From the NCBI RefSeq assembly GCF_017813355.1, contig NZ_JAGIYZ010000021.1, forward strand, positions 1 through 64,000: 64,000 nt of DNA. Reading direction: 5' to 3'. This document shows, piece by piece, positions 23,539-32,707 of this stretch. The translations under genes were made by a program, and so were the position numbers. The notes under the pieces were generated by a model. It worked only from the letters and a program-made list of their open reading frames with translations. It did no database searches and was not told the DNA's origin. This stretch comes from Roseomonas nitratireducens. Lineage in GTDB: Bacteria; Pseudomonadota; Alphaproteobacteria; Acetobacterales; Acetobacteraceae. The number at the start of each line of letters is the position of its first letter. Positions within the stretch are counted from its first letter, which is position 1.

Positions 23539-26500
23539 TCACTCCGCCGGCTGGGGGCCGTGCCCGGCGCGCGGCTGGCTCTCGAGCGCGGCGAGCCTCG
23601 CCGCGATGGCACCGATCGGCTTGGTGTAGGGCGCGAGCAGAAGGTACAGCGCCGGCACGGCATAGAGCGTGACGAAGGTCGAGAAGCTGATGCCCCAGAC
23701 GATGACGACGCCGAGCGCCTGGCGGCTTTCCGCCCCCGCGCCCGTGGCCATGGCGAGCGGGACCGCGCCGAGCACCGTCGCGATCGAGGTCATCAGGATC
23801 GGTCGCAGCCGGACGACCGAGGCTTCCAGGACCGCATCTCGGACCGTCATTCCCCTGTCGCGCAGCTGGTTCGCGAACTCCACCACCAGGATGCCGTTCT
23901 TCGCCATGAGCCCGATCAACAGGATCATGCCGATCTGGCTGAAGACGTTGAGCGACTGCCCCGTCCACCAGAGGCCGAACAGGCCGCCCGTGATGGCGAG
24001 CGGGGTCGAGAGCAGGATCACGAGCGGGTGGATGAAGCTCTCGAACTGCGCGGCGAGCACCAGGAACACCACAAGCAGGGCCATGGCGAAGGTGACGTAG
24101 AGCGCGCCCGAGGATTCCCGGAATTCCAGCGACTGGCCGCGATAGGAGATCCGCGCCTCGCTCGGCAGCACTTCCCGCGCCACGCCATCGAGGAAGGCCA
24201 GCGCGTCGCCCAGCGAGTAACCGGGCGCGAGCGAGGCGGTGATGGTGATGGCGCGCACCCGGTCCTCGCGCGCCAGGGTCTGCGCCCGCGCGCGTTCGGA
24301 CAGCGTGACGACGTTCGACAGCGGCACGAGCCCGCCCGAGGAGGTGCGCACGAACACGTTCTGCAGGTCGTAGGGTGACAGGCGAAGCTCGTCAGGCGCC
24401 TGCAGCAGCACCTTGTATTCCTGCCCGCCGACGACGTAGGTCGTCACCTCGCGCGAGCCCATCATCGTCTCGATGGTACGACCCACGGCGGCGATGGAGA
24501 TGCCGAGGTCGGCGGCCTTGCGGCGGTCGATCTCGACCCGCACCTCGGGCTTCGTCTCCTTGAAGTTGTGGTCGAGGTTGAGCAGGCGCGTATTCGTCCG
24601 CGCGCGTTCGAGGAAGGCGTCGCGCCACTGCACGAGCGTGTCGTAGTCGGGCCCGCCGATGACGAACTGCACGGGCGGCTGGAAGCCGCGCTGGCCGAGC
24701 GAGGGCGGGTTCAGCGCGAAGCCGCGCACGCCCGGGATCTGCGCGATGCGCGGGAAGACCTCGGCGGCGATCTCCTGCTGCTTGCGCGACCGTTCGGCCC
24801 AAGGCGACAGCCGGATGAAGATGTTCGCGACATTCCCAACCGCCGGCCGCTGGAAGCCGCCGACGGTGGCGAAGACGGCCACCGCCTCGCCGTTCTCGAC
24901 GTAGCGCTGCAGCAGGCGCTCGATCTGCGTCACATGCTCCATCGTATAGCCGAAGGAGGCGCCCTCGGGCCCCGTCGTCGGGATGATGACGACGCCGCGA
25001 TCCTCAGTCGGCGCGAATTCCTTGGGCAGCACGTTGTAGAGCACGACCGAGAAGGCGCAGATGACGGCCGATGCACCCATCACGAGGATCGGTGCACGCA
25101 GCGCCCGGTCAAGAGTCCAGCGCAGGGCACCATTCATGCCGAGGAAGAAGGGCTCAGTGACGCGCACAAGCCAGGTCTCGCCCTCATGCGCCTTCAGCAG
25201 CTTCGAGCACATCATTGGCGTCAGCGTCAGCGCGATGAGGCCGGAGAACAGCACCGAGGCCGCGAGCGCGAGCCCGAACTCGGTGAAGAGCCGCCCGGTG
25301 TTCCCCCCCATGAAGGACAGCGGCACGAACACCGCGACAAGGACGAGCGTCGTCGCGATGACCGCGAAGGCGATCTCCCGCGCGCCGAGCAGGGAGGCGA
25401 GCAGCGGGTCCTCCCCTTCCTCGATCCGGCGATGGATGTTCTCCAGCACCACGATCGCGTCGTCCACGACGAGGCCGATCGCCAGCACGAGGCCGAGCAG
25501 CGTCAGCACGTTCACCGAGAAGCCGAGCGCGGCCATGGCGATGAAGGACGCGATGATCGACACCGGGATCGCGACCGAGGGGATGATCGTCGCGCGCACG
25601 CTGCGCAGGAACAGGAAGATGACGCCGATGACGAGCAGCAGCGCGATCATCAGCGCGTGCTCGACCTCGTAGATCGACTGGCTGATGAAAAGGCTTTCGT
25701 CGTAGCCGACGATCGTGTCCACGCCCTCGGGCAGCGAGGGGCGGATCAGGTCCATCTCCGCCTTCACGCCATTGGCGACGGACAGGGTGTTGGCCGTGGA
25801 CTGGCGGAGGATGCCCAGGCCGATCGCGGGACGCCCGTTGATCCGATAGGCGCCGCGCGTATCTTCGGCGCCGACCTCGATCCGCGCGACCTCGCCGAGC
25901 AGCACCTGAGCGCCGCCGGCGCCGCGGGTGACGACGATCTCGCGGAACTGCTCGGGGCGGCTCATGCGGCTGTCGGTGCGGACCGTCAGCTCGCGCTGCT
26001 GGCTCTCGATCCGCCCGCCCGGCAGTTCGATGTTCTCGCGCCGGATCGCGTCCTCGATGTCCTGGACCGTGAGGTTGCGCGCCGCGAGGGCCTGGCGGTC
26101 GAGCCACACGCGCATCGAGAAGCGCCGCTCCCCCTGGATCAGCACCTGCGCCACGCCCTCGACGATCGCGAGCCGGTCGACGATGCGCCGTCGCGCGAGG
26201 TCGGTCAGGTCGAGCGGTGTCAGCCGGTCCGAGGCCAGCGCGATCCACAGGATCGGGCGGCTGTCGCCGTCCACCTTCGCAACCACGGGCGTGTCAGCCT
26301 GCTCGGGCAGGCGCGCCAGCGCGCGCGCCACGCGGTCGCGCACGTCATTCGCCGCGCTGTCGACATTCCGCGTGAGGCGGAATTCGAGCGTGATCTGGCT
26401 GCGCTCGTCGCGCGACTGGGAGGAGATCGTCTTGATCCCCTCGATCCCCGCGACGGCGCCTTCGAGAATCTCGGTGATCTGGCTGTCGACGACGGGGGCG

Positions 26501-26664
26501 GAGGCGCCGCGATAGGTGGTGGTGATCTGGATGATCGGCGGGTCGATGGCCGGGTATTCGCGGATCGGCATGCGCAGCAGCGCGAAGATGCCGAGCACGG
26601 TGAGCATCAGCGAGATGACCGTCGCGAAGACCGGCCGCTTGATCGAGACGTCCGATAGGACCAT
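23539..26664 (-). CDS. RND multidrug efflux permease (HAE1 family)
   Basis: This 1041-residue inner-membrane proton/drug antiporter has 12 predicted membrane segments in two halves, each with a large periplasmic loop. The proton-relay Asp pair is in GLVLAIGLVVDDAIVVLEN (TM4). The length and the opening MVLSDVSIKRPVFATVISLM match AcrB/MexB-type pumps. It is followed in the same operon by no outer-membrane factor, so it probably uses an unlinked TolC. The adaptor gene is directly upstream, 18 bases away. Confidence 0.95.
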   Translation of the reverse strand: MVLSDVSIKRPVFATVISLMLTVLGIFALLRMPIREYPAIDPPIIQITTTYRGASAPVVDSQITEILEGAVAGIEGIKTISSQSRDERSQITLEFRLTRNVDSAANDVRDRVARALARLPEQADTPVVAKVDGDSRPILWIALASDRLTPLDLTDLARRRIVDRLAIVEGVAQVLIQGERRFSMRVWLDRQALAARNLTVQDIEDAIRRENIELPGGRIESQQRELTVRTDSRMSRPEQFREIVVTRGAGGAQVLLGEVARIEVGAEDTRGAYRINGRPAIGLGILRQSTANTLSVANGVKAEMDLIRPSLPEGVDTIVGYDESLFISQSIYEVEHALMIALLLVIGVIFLFLRSVRATIIPSVAIPVSIIASFIAMAALGFSVNVLTLLGLVLAIGLVVDDAIVVLENIHRRIEEGEDPLLASLLGAREIAFAVIATTLVLVAVFVPLSFMGGNTGRLFTEFGLALAASVLFSGLIALTLTPMMCSKLLKAHEGETWLVRVTEPFFLGMNGALRWTLDRALRAPILVMGASAVICAFSVVLYNVLPKEFAPTEDRGVVIIPTTGPEGASFGYTMEHVTQIERLLQRYVENGEAVAVFATVGGFQRPAVGNVANIFIRLSPWAERSRKQQEIAAEVFPRIAQIPGVRGFALNPPSLGQRGFQPPVQFVIGGPDYDTLVQWRDAFLERARTNTRLLNLDHNFKETKPEVRVEIDRRKAADLGISIAAVGRTIETMMGSREVTTYVVGGQEYKVLLQAPDELRLSPYDLQNVFVRTSSGGLVPLSNVVTLSERARAQTLAREDRVRAITITASLAPGYSLGDALAFLDGVAREVLPSEARISYRGQSLEFRESSGALYVTFAMALLVVFLVLAAQFESFIHPLVILLSTPLAITGGLFGLWWTGQSLNVFSQIGMILLIGLMAKNGILVVEFANQLRDRGMTVRDAVLEASVVRLRPILMTSIATVLGAVPLAMATGAGAESRQALGVVIVWGISFSTFVTLYAVPALYLLLAPYTKPIGAIAARLAALESQPRAGHGPQPAE

Positions 26665-26682
26665 CGCCTGCCGCCCTTCCTG

Positions 26683-27795
26683 TCAGCTCGTCGGTCGCGT
26701 CAGCGTCTCGACGACGCGCACGGGCAGGTCGTTGCGCAGCCTCTGGATGCCGCGCACGACCACGGGCTCGCCGGCGTTCAAGCCTTCGCGGACCTCGACT
26801 TCGCCCGGCAGGCGCAGGCCGAGCCGAACTTCCTGCCGCCGCGCGCGCCCATCGCGCACCACGAAGACGAAGGCGCGGTCGCCCACCGGGTCGATCGCCT
26901 CCTCAGCGATGAGAAGGGCGCGCTCGCGTTCCTCCAGCACCAACTCGACGGTGAGGAAGAGGCCGGGGCGCAGCGCCTCGTCCGAATTGTCGAACTCGCT
27001 GATGACGCGCACGGAGCGCGTGGCGGGGTCGATGCGCGTGTCGATCACCGCCACCGTGCCTTGGAAACGGCGGCTGCCATAGGCGTTGCTGCGCGCCGTC
27101 ACGCCGCTGCCGACGCGGATGCGCGCCAGGTGCACCTCCGGCACCGCGAATTCCACCCGCACGCGCGCCGTGTCGTCGAGCGTCGTGATCGCCGTGCCCG
27201 GCTGGATCAGCGCGCCGGGACTGACCGCGCGCAGCCCGACGCGACCGGCGAAGGGGGCGATGACGCGAAGCTCCTCGAGCCGCGCATCGGCCTGGCGGAC
27301 GCGCCCTTCGGCCTGGCGCGCCAGCGCTTCCAGCGTTTCCAGCCGCTGCGCCGCGATGGTCTGGCCCGCCTGCAGCTGTCGCGCGCGAACCAACTGGTTT
27401 CGCGCATCGTCGAGCAACGCGCGCGCCTGGTCGAGTTCGGCGCGCAGCGCCGCGGCGTCGAGTTGCACGAGCGTCTCGCCCGCGGGAACCAGCTGGCCTT
27501 CGGTGAAGCGGATGGTCTCGACGATGCCGGCGACCTTGCTGGTGATGGTCACGGCTTCGCGGGCGCGCACGGTGCCGACGCTCTCCACCCGCTCGACGAC
27601 GGGTGCCACGCGCACCGGCTGGACGATCACGCCGACCGGCCCGCCCGGCCCGCCACCCCTGGCCGCCTGCTGCGCCGGCTGCAGGCCGAGCAACTGCGCG
27701 GGCGGCGGCACGCCAAGCTTGTCGGCGTAGAAGTGCCAACCCGCGCCGGCGCTGCCGAGCACGACCAGTATCGCGACCTGGGTGATCGTTCGCAT
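26683..27795 (-). CDS. RND periplasmic adaptor (membrane fusion protein)
   Basis: This 370-residue adaptor has an N-terminal membrane anchor (about 7-22), a split biotinyl-lipoyl region, an alpha-hairpin (ALRAELDQARALLDDARNQL) and beta-barrel and membrane-proximal domains. It would link the RND permease to an outer-membrane channel. It is the first gene of the operon and precedes the pump by 18 bases. Confidence 0.93.
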   Translation of the reverse strand: MRTITQVAILVVLGSAGAGWHFYADKLGVPPPAQLLGLQPAQQAARGGGPGGPVGVIVQPVRVAPVVERVESVGTVRAREAVTITSKVAGIVETIRFTEGQLVPAGETLVQLDAAALRAELDQARALLDDARNQLVRARQLQAGQTIAAQRLETLEALARQAEGRVRQADARLEELRVIAPFAGRVGLRAVSPGALIQPGTAITTLDDTARVRVEFAVPEVHLARIRVGSGVTARSNAYGSRRFQGTVAVIDTRIDPATRSVRVISEFDNSDEALRPGLFLTVELVLEERERALLIAEEAIDPVGDRAFVFVVRDGRARRQEVRLGLRLPGEVEVREGLNAGEPVVVRGIQRLRNDLPVRVVETLTRPTS

Positions 27796-27871
27796 CGTCA
27801 GCCCGCCCAGTTACCGAATCTATCTGATACCTATGGAGGAATTCGGCAAGCCTGCGGGCCGCGGGGGGGGG

Positions 27872-28864
27872 TCACGGCATGGCGGCTCGGATGCAGCGGG
27901 CCATCCGCCCGGGCCCCATCGGACGTGCCTCCGGCACCCCCTGCTGGCAGGCCGGCTCGGCGATCGGGCAGCGCGGCGCGAAGGAACAGGCTTCGGGCAG
28001 CTTCTCGAGGCTCGGCGGCGCGCCGGGGATGGTCGTCAGGCGCTTGCCGCGCATCCCGCCATGCACCGTCGCGCCCAGCAGACCTTGCGGATAGGGATGC
28101 AGCGGGCCCGCCATGAAGGGCCCGACCGGCCCTTCCTCGACCACCCGTCCGGCATACATCACCGCCACGCGGTCGGCGATTTCGCCCGCCACGCCGAGGT
28201 CATGCGTCACGAAGATGACGCCCATGCCGAGCCGCGCCTGCAACTCGCGCAGCAGCAGCAAGACCTGGATCTGCACCGTGGCGTCGAGCGCGGTGGTCGG
28301 CTCGTCGGCGAGCAGGAGCTTCGGCTTGCAGGCGAGCGCCACCGCAATCATCGCGCGCTGGCGCAGCCCGCCGGACAACTCATGCGGGTAGGCCGCGAGC
28401 CGCCGCTTCGCCGAGGGGATCTGGACCAGCTCGAGCAGTTCGAGCGCCCGCGCCTCCGCCGCGCTGCGCGAGGCCCCTTCATGCCGCTGCACGGCCTCGG
28501 CGATCTGCCTTCCGATGGTGAAGACCGGATCGAGCGCGGTCATCGGCTCCTGGAAGATCATGGCGACGTCGCCGCCGCGGAAATCGGCCAATTGGCGCTC
28601 GTTCATCGCCTGCACGTCGCGGCCGGCGACCTCGATGCTGCCGCCGACCTTGGCCTGCTTCGGCAGCAGCTTCATCAGCGCGCGCAGCGTGACCGACTTG
28701 CCGGAGCCGGATTCACCGAGCAGGCACAGCACCTCCCCCTGCGCGAGGTCGAGGTCGACGCCATTCACCGCATGGACCGTCGTGTCGCGGTTGACGAAGC
28801 GCACGCTCAGGTCACGGGCACGGACCAGCGGAGCGCCGGGCTCCAGCTTCAGGGCGGCGCTCAT
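27872..28864 (-). CDS. oligopeptide ABC ATP-binding protein (DppD/OppD type)
   Basis: This 330-residue ATPase has Walker A (GESGSGKS), Q-loop [10 protein letters not shown], signature LSGGLRQRAMIA, Walker B ([11 protein letters not shown]), and the oligopeptide-ATPase C-terminal domain with clustered cysteines (ACSFAPRCPIAEPAC). It pairs with the next gene, joined by ATGA at 28861-28864. No permease or binding protein lies nearby, so this ATPase pair is an orphan. Confidence 0.9.
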   Translation of the reverse strand: MSAALKLEPGAPLVRARDLSVRFVNRDTTVHAVNGVDLDLAQGEVLCLLGESGSGKSVTLRALMKLLPKQAKVGGSIEVAGRDVQAMNERQLADFRGGDVAMIFQEPMTALDPVFTIGRQIAEAVQRHEGASRSAAEARALELLELVQIPSAKRRLAAYPHELSGGLRQRAMIAVALACKPKLLLADEPTTALDATVQIQVLLLLRELQARLGMGVIFVTHDLGVAGEIADRVAVMYAGRVVEEGPVGPFMAGPLHPYPQGLLGATVHGGMRGKRLTTIPGAPPSLEKLPEACSFAPRCPIAEPACQQGVPEARPMGPGRMARCIRAAMP

Positions 28865-29934
28865 GCGGCGATCCTCGGGGCGGCGCCATGGCCGCTTCCT
28901 GGCGTGACGGCGTGGCAGGCAGCCTCATGGCCGGCGGTCAGGCCCGCGGAGGGCGGCTCGCGCTCGGCGCAGACAGCCTCGGCCATCGGGCAGCGCGTGC
29001 GGAAGCGGCAACCGGAGGGCGGGTTGACGGGGTTCGGCGGGTCGCCGGTCAGCGGCGGCTCGGTCCGTCGACGCGACGGATCCATGGAGGGGCGGGAGGC
29101 GAGCAGCGCGCGCGTATAGGGATGCGCCGGGCGCTCGTAGATCTCCTCGACCGGCCCGGTCTCGGCCACCTTGCCGAGATACATCACCAGCACCCGGTCG
29201 CTGATGTACTGCACCACGTTCAGGTCGTGGCTGATGAAGGCGTAGGTCAGGCCGAACTTCTCCTTGAGGTCCATGAGCAGGTTCAGGACCTGCGCCTCGA
29301 CCGACTTGTCCAGCGCCGAGACCGGCTCGTCGAGGATGACAAGGCGCGGCTGCAGCGCGAGCGCGCGGGCGATGTTGATGCGCTGCCGCTGGCCGCCCGA
29401 CAATTCGTGCGGATAGCGGCGGGCGAACTGCGCGGGGGCGAGGCCGACGGCGGCGAGCAGGTCGTGCGAGCGTTCCCGGGCCTCGGCCGCCGAGACGCCG
29501 TGCACCTTCGGCGCGAAGGCGATGGTCTCCTCGATCGTCAACCGCGGATTGAGCGAGGCGTAGGAATCCTGGAACACCATCTGCACCTGGCGGCGATAGT
29601 CGCGCAGCGCGATGCCGCCGGCCTGGTCGTTGCCGCCCACGGATTCGCCATCGAACACCATCTCGCCCGCATCCGGGTCGAGCAGGCGCATGAGCAGCCG
29701 CGCGGTGGTCGACTTGCCGCAGCCGGACTCCCCGACGATGCCGAGGGTCTCCCCCTTGCGGATCGACAGGTCCACCCCGTCCACCGCCCGCACCACCGCG
29801 ACCTGGCGGCCGAACAGCCCGCCGCGGATGGGGAAATGCTTCACGAGGCCGCGGACTTCGAGCAGCGGCTGGGCGGGGCCGCCGCGATCGGGCGCCTGGG
29901 TGAGCTGTGTCATGTCTTCAGGACTAGCAACCAT
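28861..29934 (-). CDS. oligopeptide ABC ATP-binding protein (DppF/OppF type)
   Basis: This 357-residue ATPase has Walker A (GESGCGKST), signature [15 protein letters not shown], Walker B ([12 protein letters not shown]) and the C-terminal [14 protein letters not shown] cluster. The start at MVASPED is favoured because GGGAGG lies about 10 bases upstream; MTQLTQ at 29913 is the alternative. It is the upstream partner of the DppD-type gene. Confidence 0.9.
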   Translation of the reverse strand: MVASPEDMTQLTQAPDRGGPAQPLLEVRGLVKHFPIRGGLFGRQVAVVRAVDGVDLSIRKGETLGIVGESGCGKSTTARLLMRLLDPDAGEMVFDGESVGGNDQAGGIALRDYRRQVQMVFQDSYASLNPRLTIEETIAFAPKVHGVSAAEARERSHDLLAAVGLAPAQFARRYPHELSGGQRQRINIARALALQPRLVILDEPVSALDKSVEAQVLNLLMDLKEKFGLTYAFISHDLNVVQYISDRVLVMYLGKVAETGPVEEIYERPAHPYTRALLASRPSMDPSRRRTEPPLTGDPPNPVNPPSGCRFRTRCPMAEAVCAEREPPSAGLTAGHEAACHAVTPGSGHGAAPRIAA

Positions 29935-30077
29935 CGTGCCGCGACCTCCCGCCCCGGCGACTCCGTGGCCGCCGGCATGCCTGCCCAAGCCTCGGGCGTT
30001 TCGCCCATTCCAGCGGCAGCATGCCGCGTCGCCGCCGTCCGTGCTAGGAGGGCCCCGGACGGGTTGGAGGCAGGCCG

Positions 30078-30332
30078 ATGCGGGCGATCTTCGTCATGAT
30101 CAAGTGCGACATGGGCCAGGCCTATCGCGTCGCCCGGGACATGGCCGACGGCATCGAGGAACTGTCGGAGATGCATTCCATCTCCGGCCAGTACGACCTG
30201 CTCGGGAAGTTCTACCTGGAGGCCGACCGCGACATCGGGCTGTTCGTGGTGGAGAAGATCCAGACCGTGCCCGGCGTGAAGGACACCTACACGCTGCAGA
30301 CCTTCAACGCCTTCTCGGGCCCCCGCGGCTGA
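30078..30332 (+). CDS. stand-alone Lrp/AsnC effector-binding (RAM) domain protein
   Basis: This 84-residue protein consists only of the RAM domain of Lrp/AsnC regulators ([36 protein letters not shown]). It has no HTH. Such proteins bind amino acids or form oligomers with full-length Lrp members. GGAGG precedes the ATG by about 8 bases. A strong hairpin follows the stop. Confidence 0.82.
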   Translation: MRAIFVMIKCDMGQAYRVARDMADGIEELSEMHSISGQYDLLGKFYLEADRDIGLFVVEKIQTVPGVKDTYTLQTFNAFSGPRG

Positions 30333-30339
30333 TTGTGGC

Positions 30340-30360
30340 GCGGCGCCACGAAGGCGCCGC
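30340..30360 (+). terminator. hairpin after the RAM-domain gene
   Basis: GCGGCGCC-ACGAA-GGCGCCGC is a perfect 8-bp stem 7 bases after the stop codon. No U-run follows, so termination strength is uncertain. Confidence 0.45.
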
Positions 30361-30433
30361 CGCTTCGCCAGGGCAAGGCCCCGCGCCCGACATGGCGCGG
30401 CGGAATGATGCAGGCCTCGGGAGGTTCCCTGCC

Positions 30434-30697
30434 ATGCGTCTCATCCCCGCCCTCGCTCTCTCCGCCAGCCTCGCGCTCGGCGCCTGCACCCATCCGGACG
30501 GTTCGACCGATTGGGGCAGCACCCTGGCCCTCGGTGGCGGCGTCGCCGCGCTGACCGGCGTCGCGCTGCTCGCCGCCAACAACAGCGACGACCGGCGCTA
30601 CCGCCGCGACTACCGGCGCCATGGCGGCTACTATCAGCAGCAACCGCGGCACGCCGGCTACTACCGGGACCGCGGCTACCAGCGCTCCTACTGGTAA
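30434..30697 (+). CDS. small lipoprotein with a Tyr/Arg-rich tail
   Basis: This 87-residue protein has a lipoprotein signal ([11 protein letters not shown], acylated Cys18), a short hydrophobic stretch ([14 protein letters not shown]) and a C-terminal tail rich in Arg, Tyr and Gly. It is probably a small envelope lipoprotein. The tail resembles other low-complexity envelope proteins of alphaproteobacteria. The function is unknown. Confidence 0.7.
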   Translation: MRLIPALALSASLALGACTHPDGSTDWGSTLALGGGVAALTGVALLAANNSDDRRYRRDYRRHGGYYQQQPRHAGYYRDRGYQRSYW

Positions 30698-30700
30698 GGC

Positions 30701-32197
30701 TCAGTCCCAGCCGACCGCGCCGGGCATCTCCTTGATGGCCGGCGCGGCGCGCAGCGCGGCGAGGTCCGGCGCGGGCCGGCGCAGCACCGGGTCATGCGCG
30801 AAGGCCTCCTCGATCGCCGCCGCGACGCGCAGCACCAGCGCATCGCCCCCACGCGGCCCCACGATCTGCAAACCGAAGGGCATCCCCAGCCGGTCGAGCC
30901 CCATGGGCAGCGAGATCGCCGGATGGCCGCACAGCGTCGGGTAGTAGGCGCAGGCGAGCCAGTGGAAGTAGGTCCGCGTCGGATTGCCGTCGATCTCGGC
31001 CGGGTAGAGTTCCTTCCACGGCCGGGGGGAGATCGTGATCGCCGGCGTGATCAGCACGTCGTGCCGGGCGAAGAAATGCTGCCAGGCGCGGTACATGCGC
31101 GTCTGGGCCTGGGTCGCGTTCGCCGCATCCTCGAGCGTGTAGCGCAGCCCTTCCTCGACATTGGCGCGGACATTCGGGCCGACATCCTGCGGGCGCTCCC
31201 GCACCTTCTGCGCATGGGCGGACAGGAAGCCCATGGCGCGCAGCACCTCGAAGGCCTCGTCGCCGCCGCGGCAATCCGGGTCCGCTTCCTCCGCCGCGCC
31301 GAACAGCTTCGCCACGGCCTGGGCGCGGCCGGCGAAGACCTCGCGGATGTGCTTCTCGACCGGCGCCTGACCGAAATCGGCGCTGACGGCGAGCCGCAGC
31401 GACGAAAGGTCGATCGGCCTGAGCGGGTGATAGCGGTCCGGCACGCCGCGCACGGGCTCACCCGGCAGGGTGTAGGCGAGCGGGTCCATCGCGTCGTCCG
31501 ACGCCATGGCCGAGAACAGCAGCGCGGTGTCGGGCACGGAGCGCGCCATCGGCCCGAGGACCGGCAGGCCCGACCAGCCATGCCCGCGCTTTTCCGACGG
31601 CACCACGCCGGGCGAGGGCCGGTAGCCGACGATGCCGTTGAAGGCCGCCGGGTTGCGCAGCGAACCGCCGGTGTCCGAGCCCGAGCAGATCGGCGCCATG
31701 CCCGTCGCGAGCGCCACGCCCGACCCGCCGGAGGACCCAGCCGCGGACTTCGTCGGATCGAAGGGATTGCCCGTGACGCCATAGACGGCGTTGCGCGTGT
31801 TCGCCCCGGCGCCGAATTCGGGCGTGTTGGTCTTGCCGATCACGATCGCGCCGGCGCGGCGCAGGTTCGCGACCATGCCGCAATCGGCCTCCGGCACGAA
31901 ATCCTTGTAGATCGGGCTGCCATAGGTGGTGACGAGGCCCTTCGTCTCCTCCAGGTCCTTGATGCCGACGGGCAGGCCGTGAAGGGCGCCGATCACCTCG
32001 CCCCGCATCACCGCCGCCTCGGCCGCCTTCGCTCCGGCGCGCGCCGCGGCTTCGTCCATCGCGACCATCGCGTTCACGGCGTGGTTCACCTCGCCGATCC
32101 GCTTCAGGCAGGAGTCGAGCAGTTCCACCGGCGAGAGGGCACGGCGCCCGATCAGGCGGCGGGCCTCGACGGCCGAGAGGTCGCAGGGTTCGGTCAT
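30701..32197 (-). CDS. amidase (amidase signature family)
   Basis: This 498-residue amidase has the Ser-cisSer-Lys triad: Lys in VGIKDLEETKG, Ser in AAGSSGGSG, and the nucleophile Ser in SDTGGSLRN. The substrate cannot be read from sequence. The start at MTEPCD is fixed by ATGA overlap (32194-32197) with the macro-domain gene upstream, so the two are coupled. Confidence 0.9.
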   Translation of the reverse strand: MTEPCDLSAVEARRLIGRRALSPVELLDSCLKRIGEVNHAVNAMVAMDEAAARAGAKAAEAAVMRGEVIGALHGLPVGIKDLEETKGLVTTYGSPIYKDFVPEADCGMVANLRRAGAIVIGKTNTPEFGAGANTRNAVYGVTGNPFDPTKSAAGSSGGSGVALATGMAPICSGSDTGGSLRNPAAFNGIVGYRPSPGVVPSEKRGHGWSGLPVLGPMARSVPDTALLFSAMASDDAMDPLAYTLPGEPVRGVPDRYHPLRPIDLSSLRLAVSADFGQAPVEKHIREVFAGRAQAVAKLFGAAEEADPDCRGGDEAFEVLRAMGFLSAHAQKVRERPQDVGPNVRANVEEGLRYTLEDAANATQAQTRMYRAWQHFFARHDVLITPAITISPRPWKELYPAEIDGNPTRTYFHWLACAYYPTLCGHPAISLPMGLDRLGMPFGLQIVGPRGGDALVLRVAAAIEEAFAHDPVLRRPAPDLAALRAAPAIKEMPGAVGWD

Positions 32198-32697
32198 GCG
32201 CCGAGTTCCTTTTCGTAAGCGTCGCGCGTGTGCTGGTCGAAACAGGCGAAGGTGACGTCGATGTCGCCGTCGCGGGCAGTCTCCCCCCGCACCGTGGCGA
32301 CGGCAATCCGGGTCGCGTCCCGCAGCGGGTATCCGAAGATGCCGGTGGAGATGGCCGGGAAGGCGATGGACCGTCCGCCCGCGGCGCGGAGCAACGCCAG
32401 GCTGTTCCGGTAGCAGCCGGCGAGCAGCGCCGGCTCCCCTGCCCCGCCGCCCTGCCAAACGGGCCCGACGGCGTGGATGACGTGCCGCGCCTTCAGCGCG
32501 AAGCCCGGAGTGATGCGCGCCTGCCCCGTCGGGCAGGGCGCGAGCGGCCGGCAGGCCTCGACCAGCCGCTCCGCCCCCGCCGCGCGGAAGATCGCGCCGC
32601 AGACGCCGCCGCCCATCGCCAGGCGCTCATTCGCCGCGTTCACGATCGCATCGACATCGAGCGTCGTGATGTCGGCGACGATCGCGCGCAGCGGCAT
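32194..32697 (-). CDS. macro-domain protein (ADP-ribose hydrolase-like)
   Basis: This 167-residue macro domain has the adenine/ribose loop VNAANERLAMGGGVCGAI and the phosphate loop STGIFGYPL. The family removes ADP-ribose or O-acetyl-ADP-ribose groups. The start is MPLRAIVADI. Upstream is the gamma-glutamyltransferase gene, and downstream it is coupled to an amidase by ATGA. Confidence 0.9.
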   Translation of the reverse strand: MPLRAIVADITTLDVDAIVNAANERLAMGGGVCGAIFRAAGAERLVEACRPLAPCPTGQARITPGFALKARHVIHAVGPVWQGGGAGEPALLAGCYRNSLALLRAAGGRSIAFPAISTGIFGYPLRDATRIAVATVRGETARDGDIDVTFACFDQHTRDAYEKELGA

Positions 32698-32707
32698 GCG
32701 CGCCCCC

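Noticed and set aside
24568-26658. Large antisense frame (696 codons) opposite the RND pump gene
   Set aside because: Charged, low-complexity translation and complete overlap with a well-conserved RND gene mark it as a compositional shadow.
27796-27871. TetR-type operator upstream of the RND adaptor
   Set aside because: A weak GGTATC/GGTAAC similarity was seen, but no clear inverted repeat and no TetR gene adjacent.
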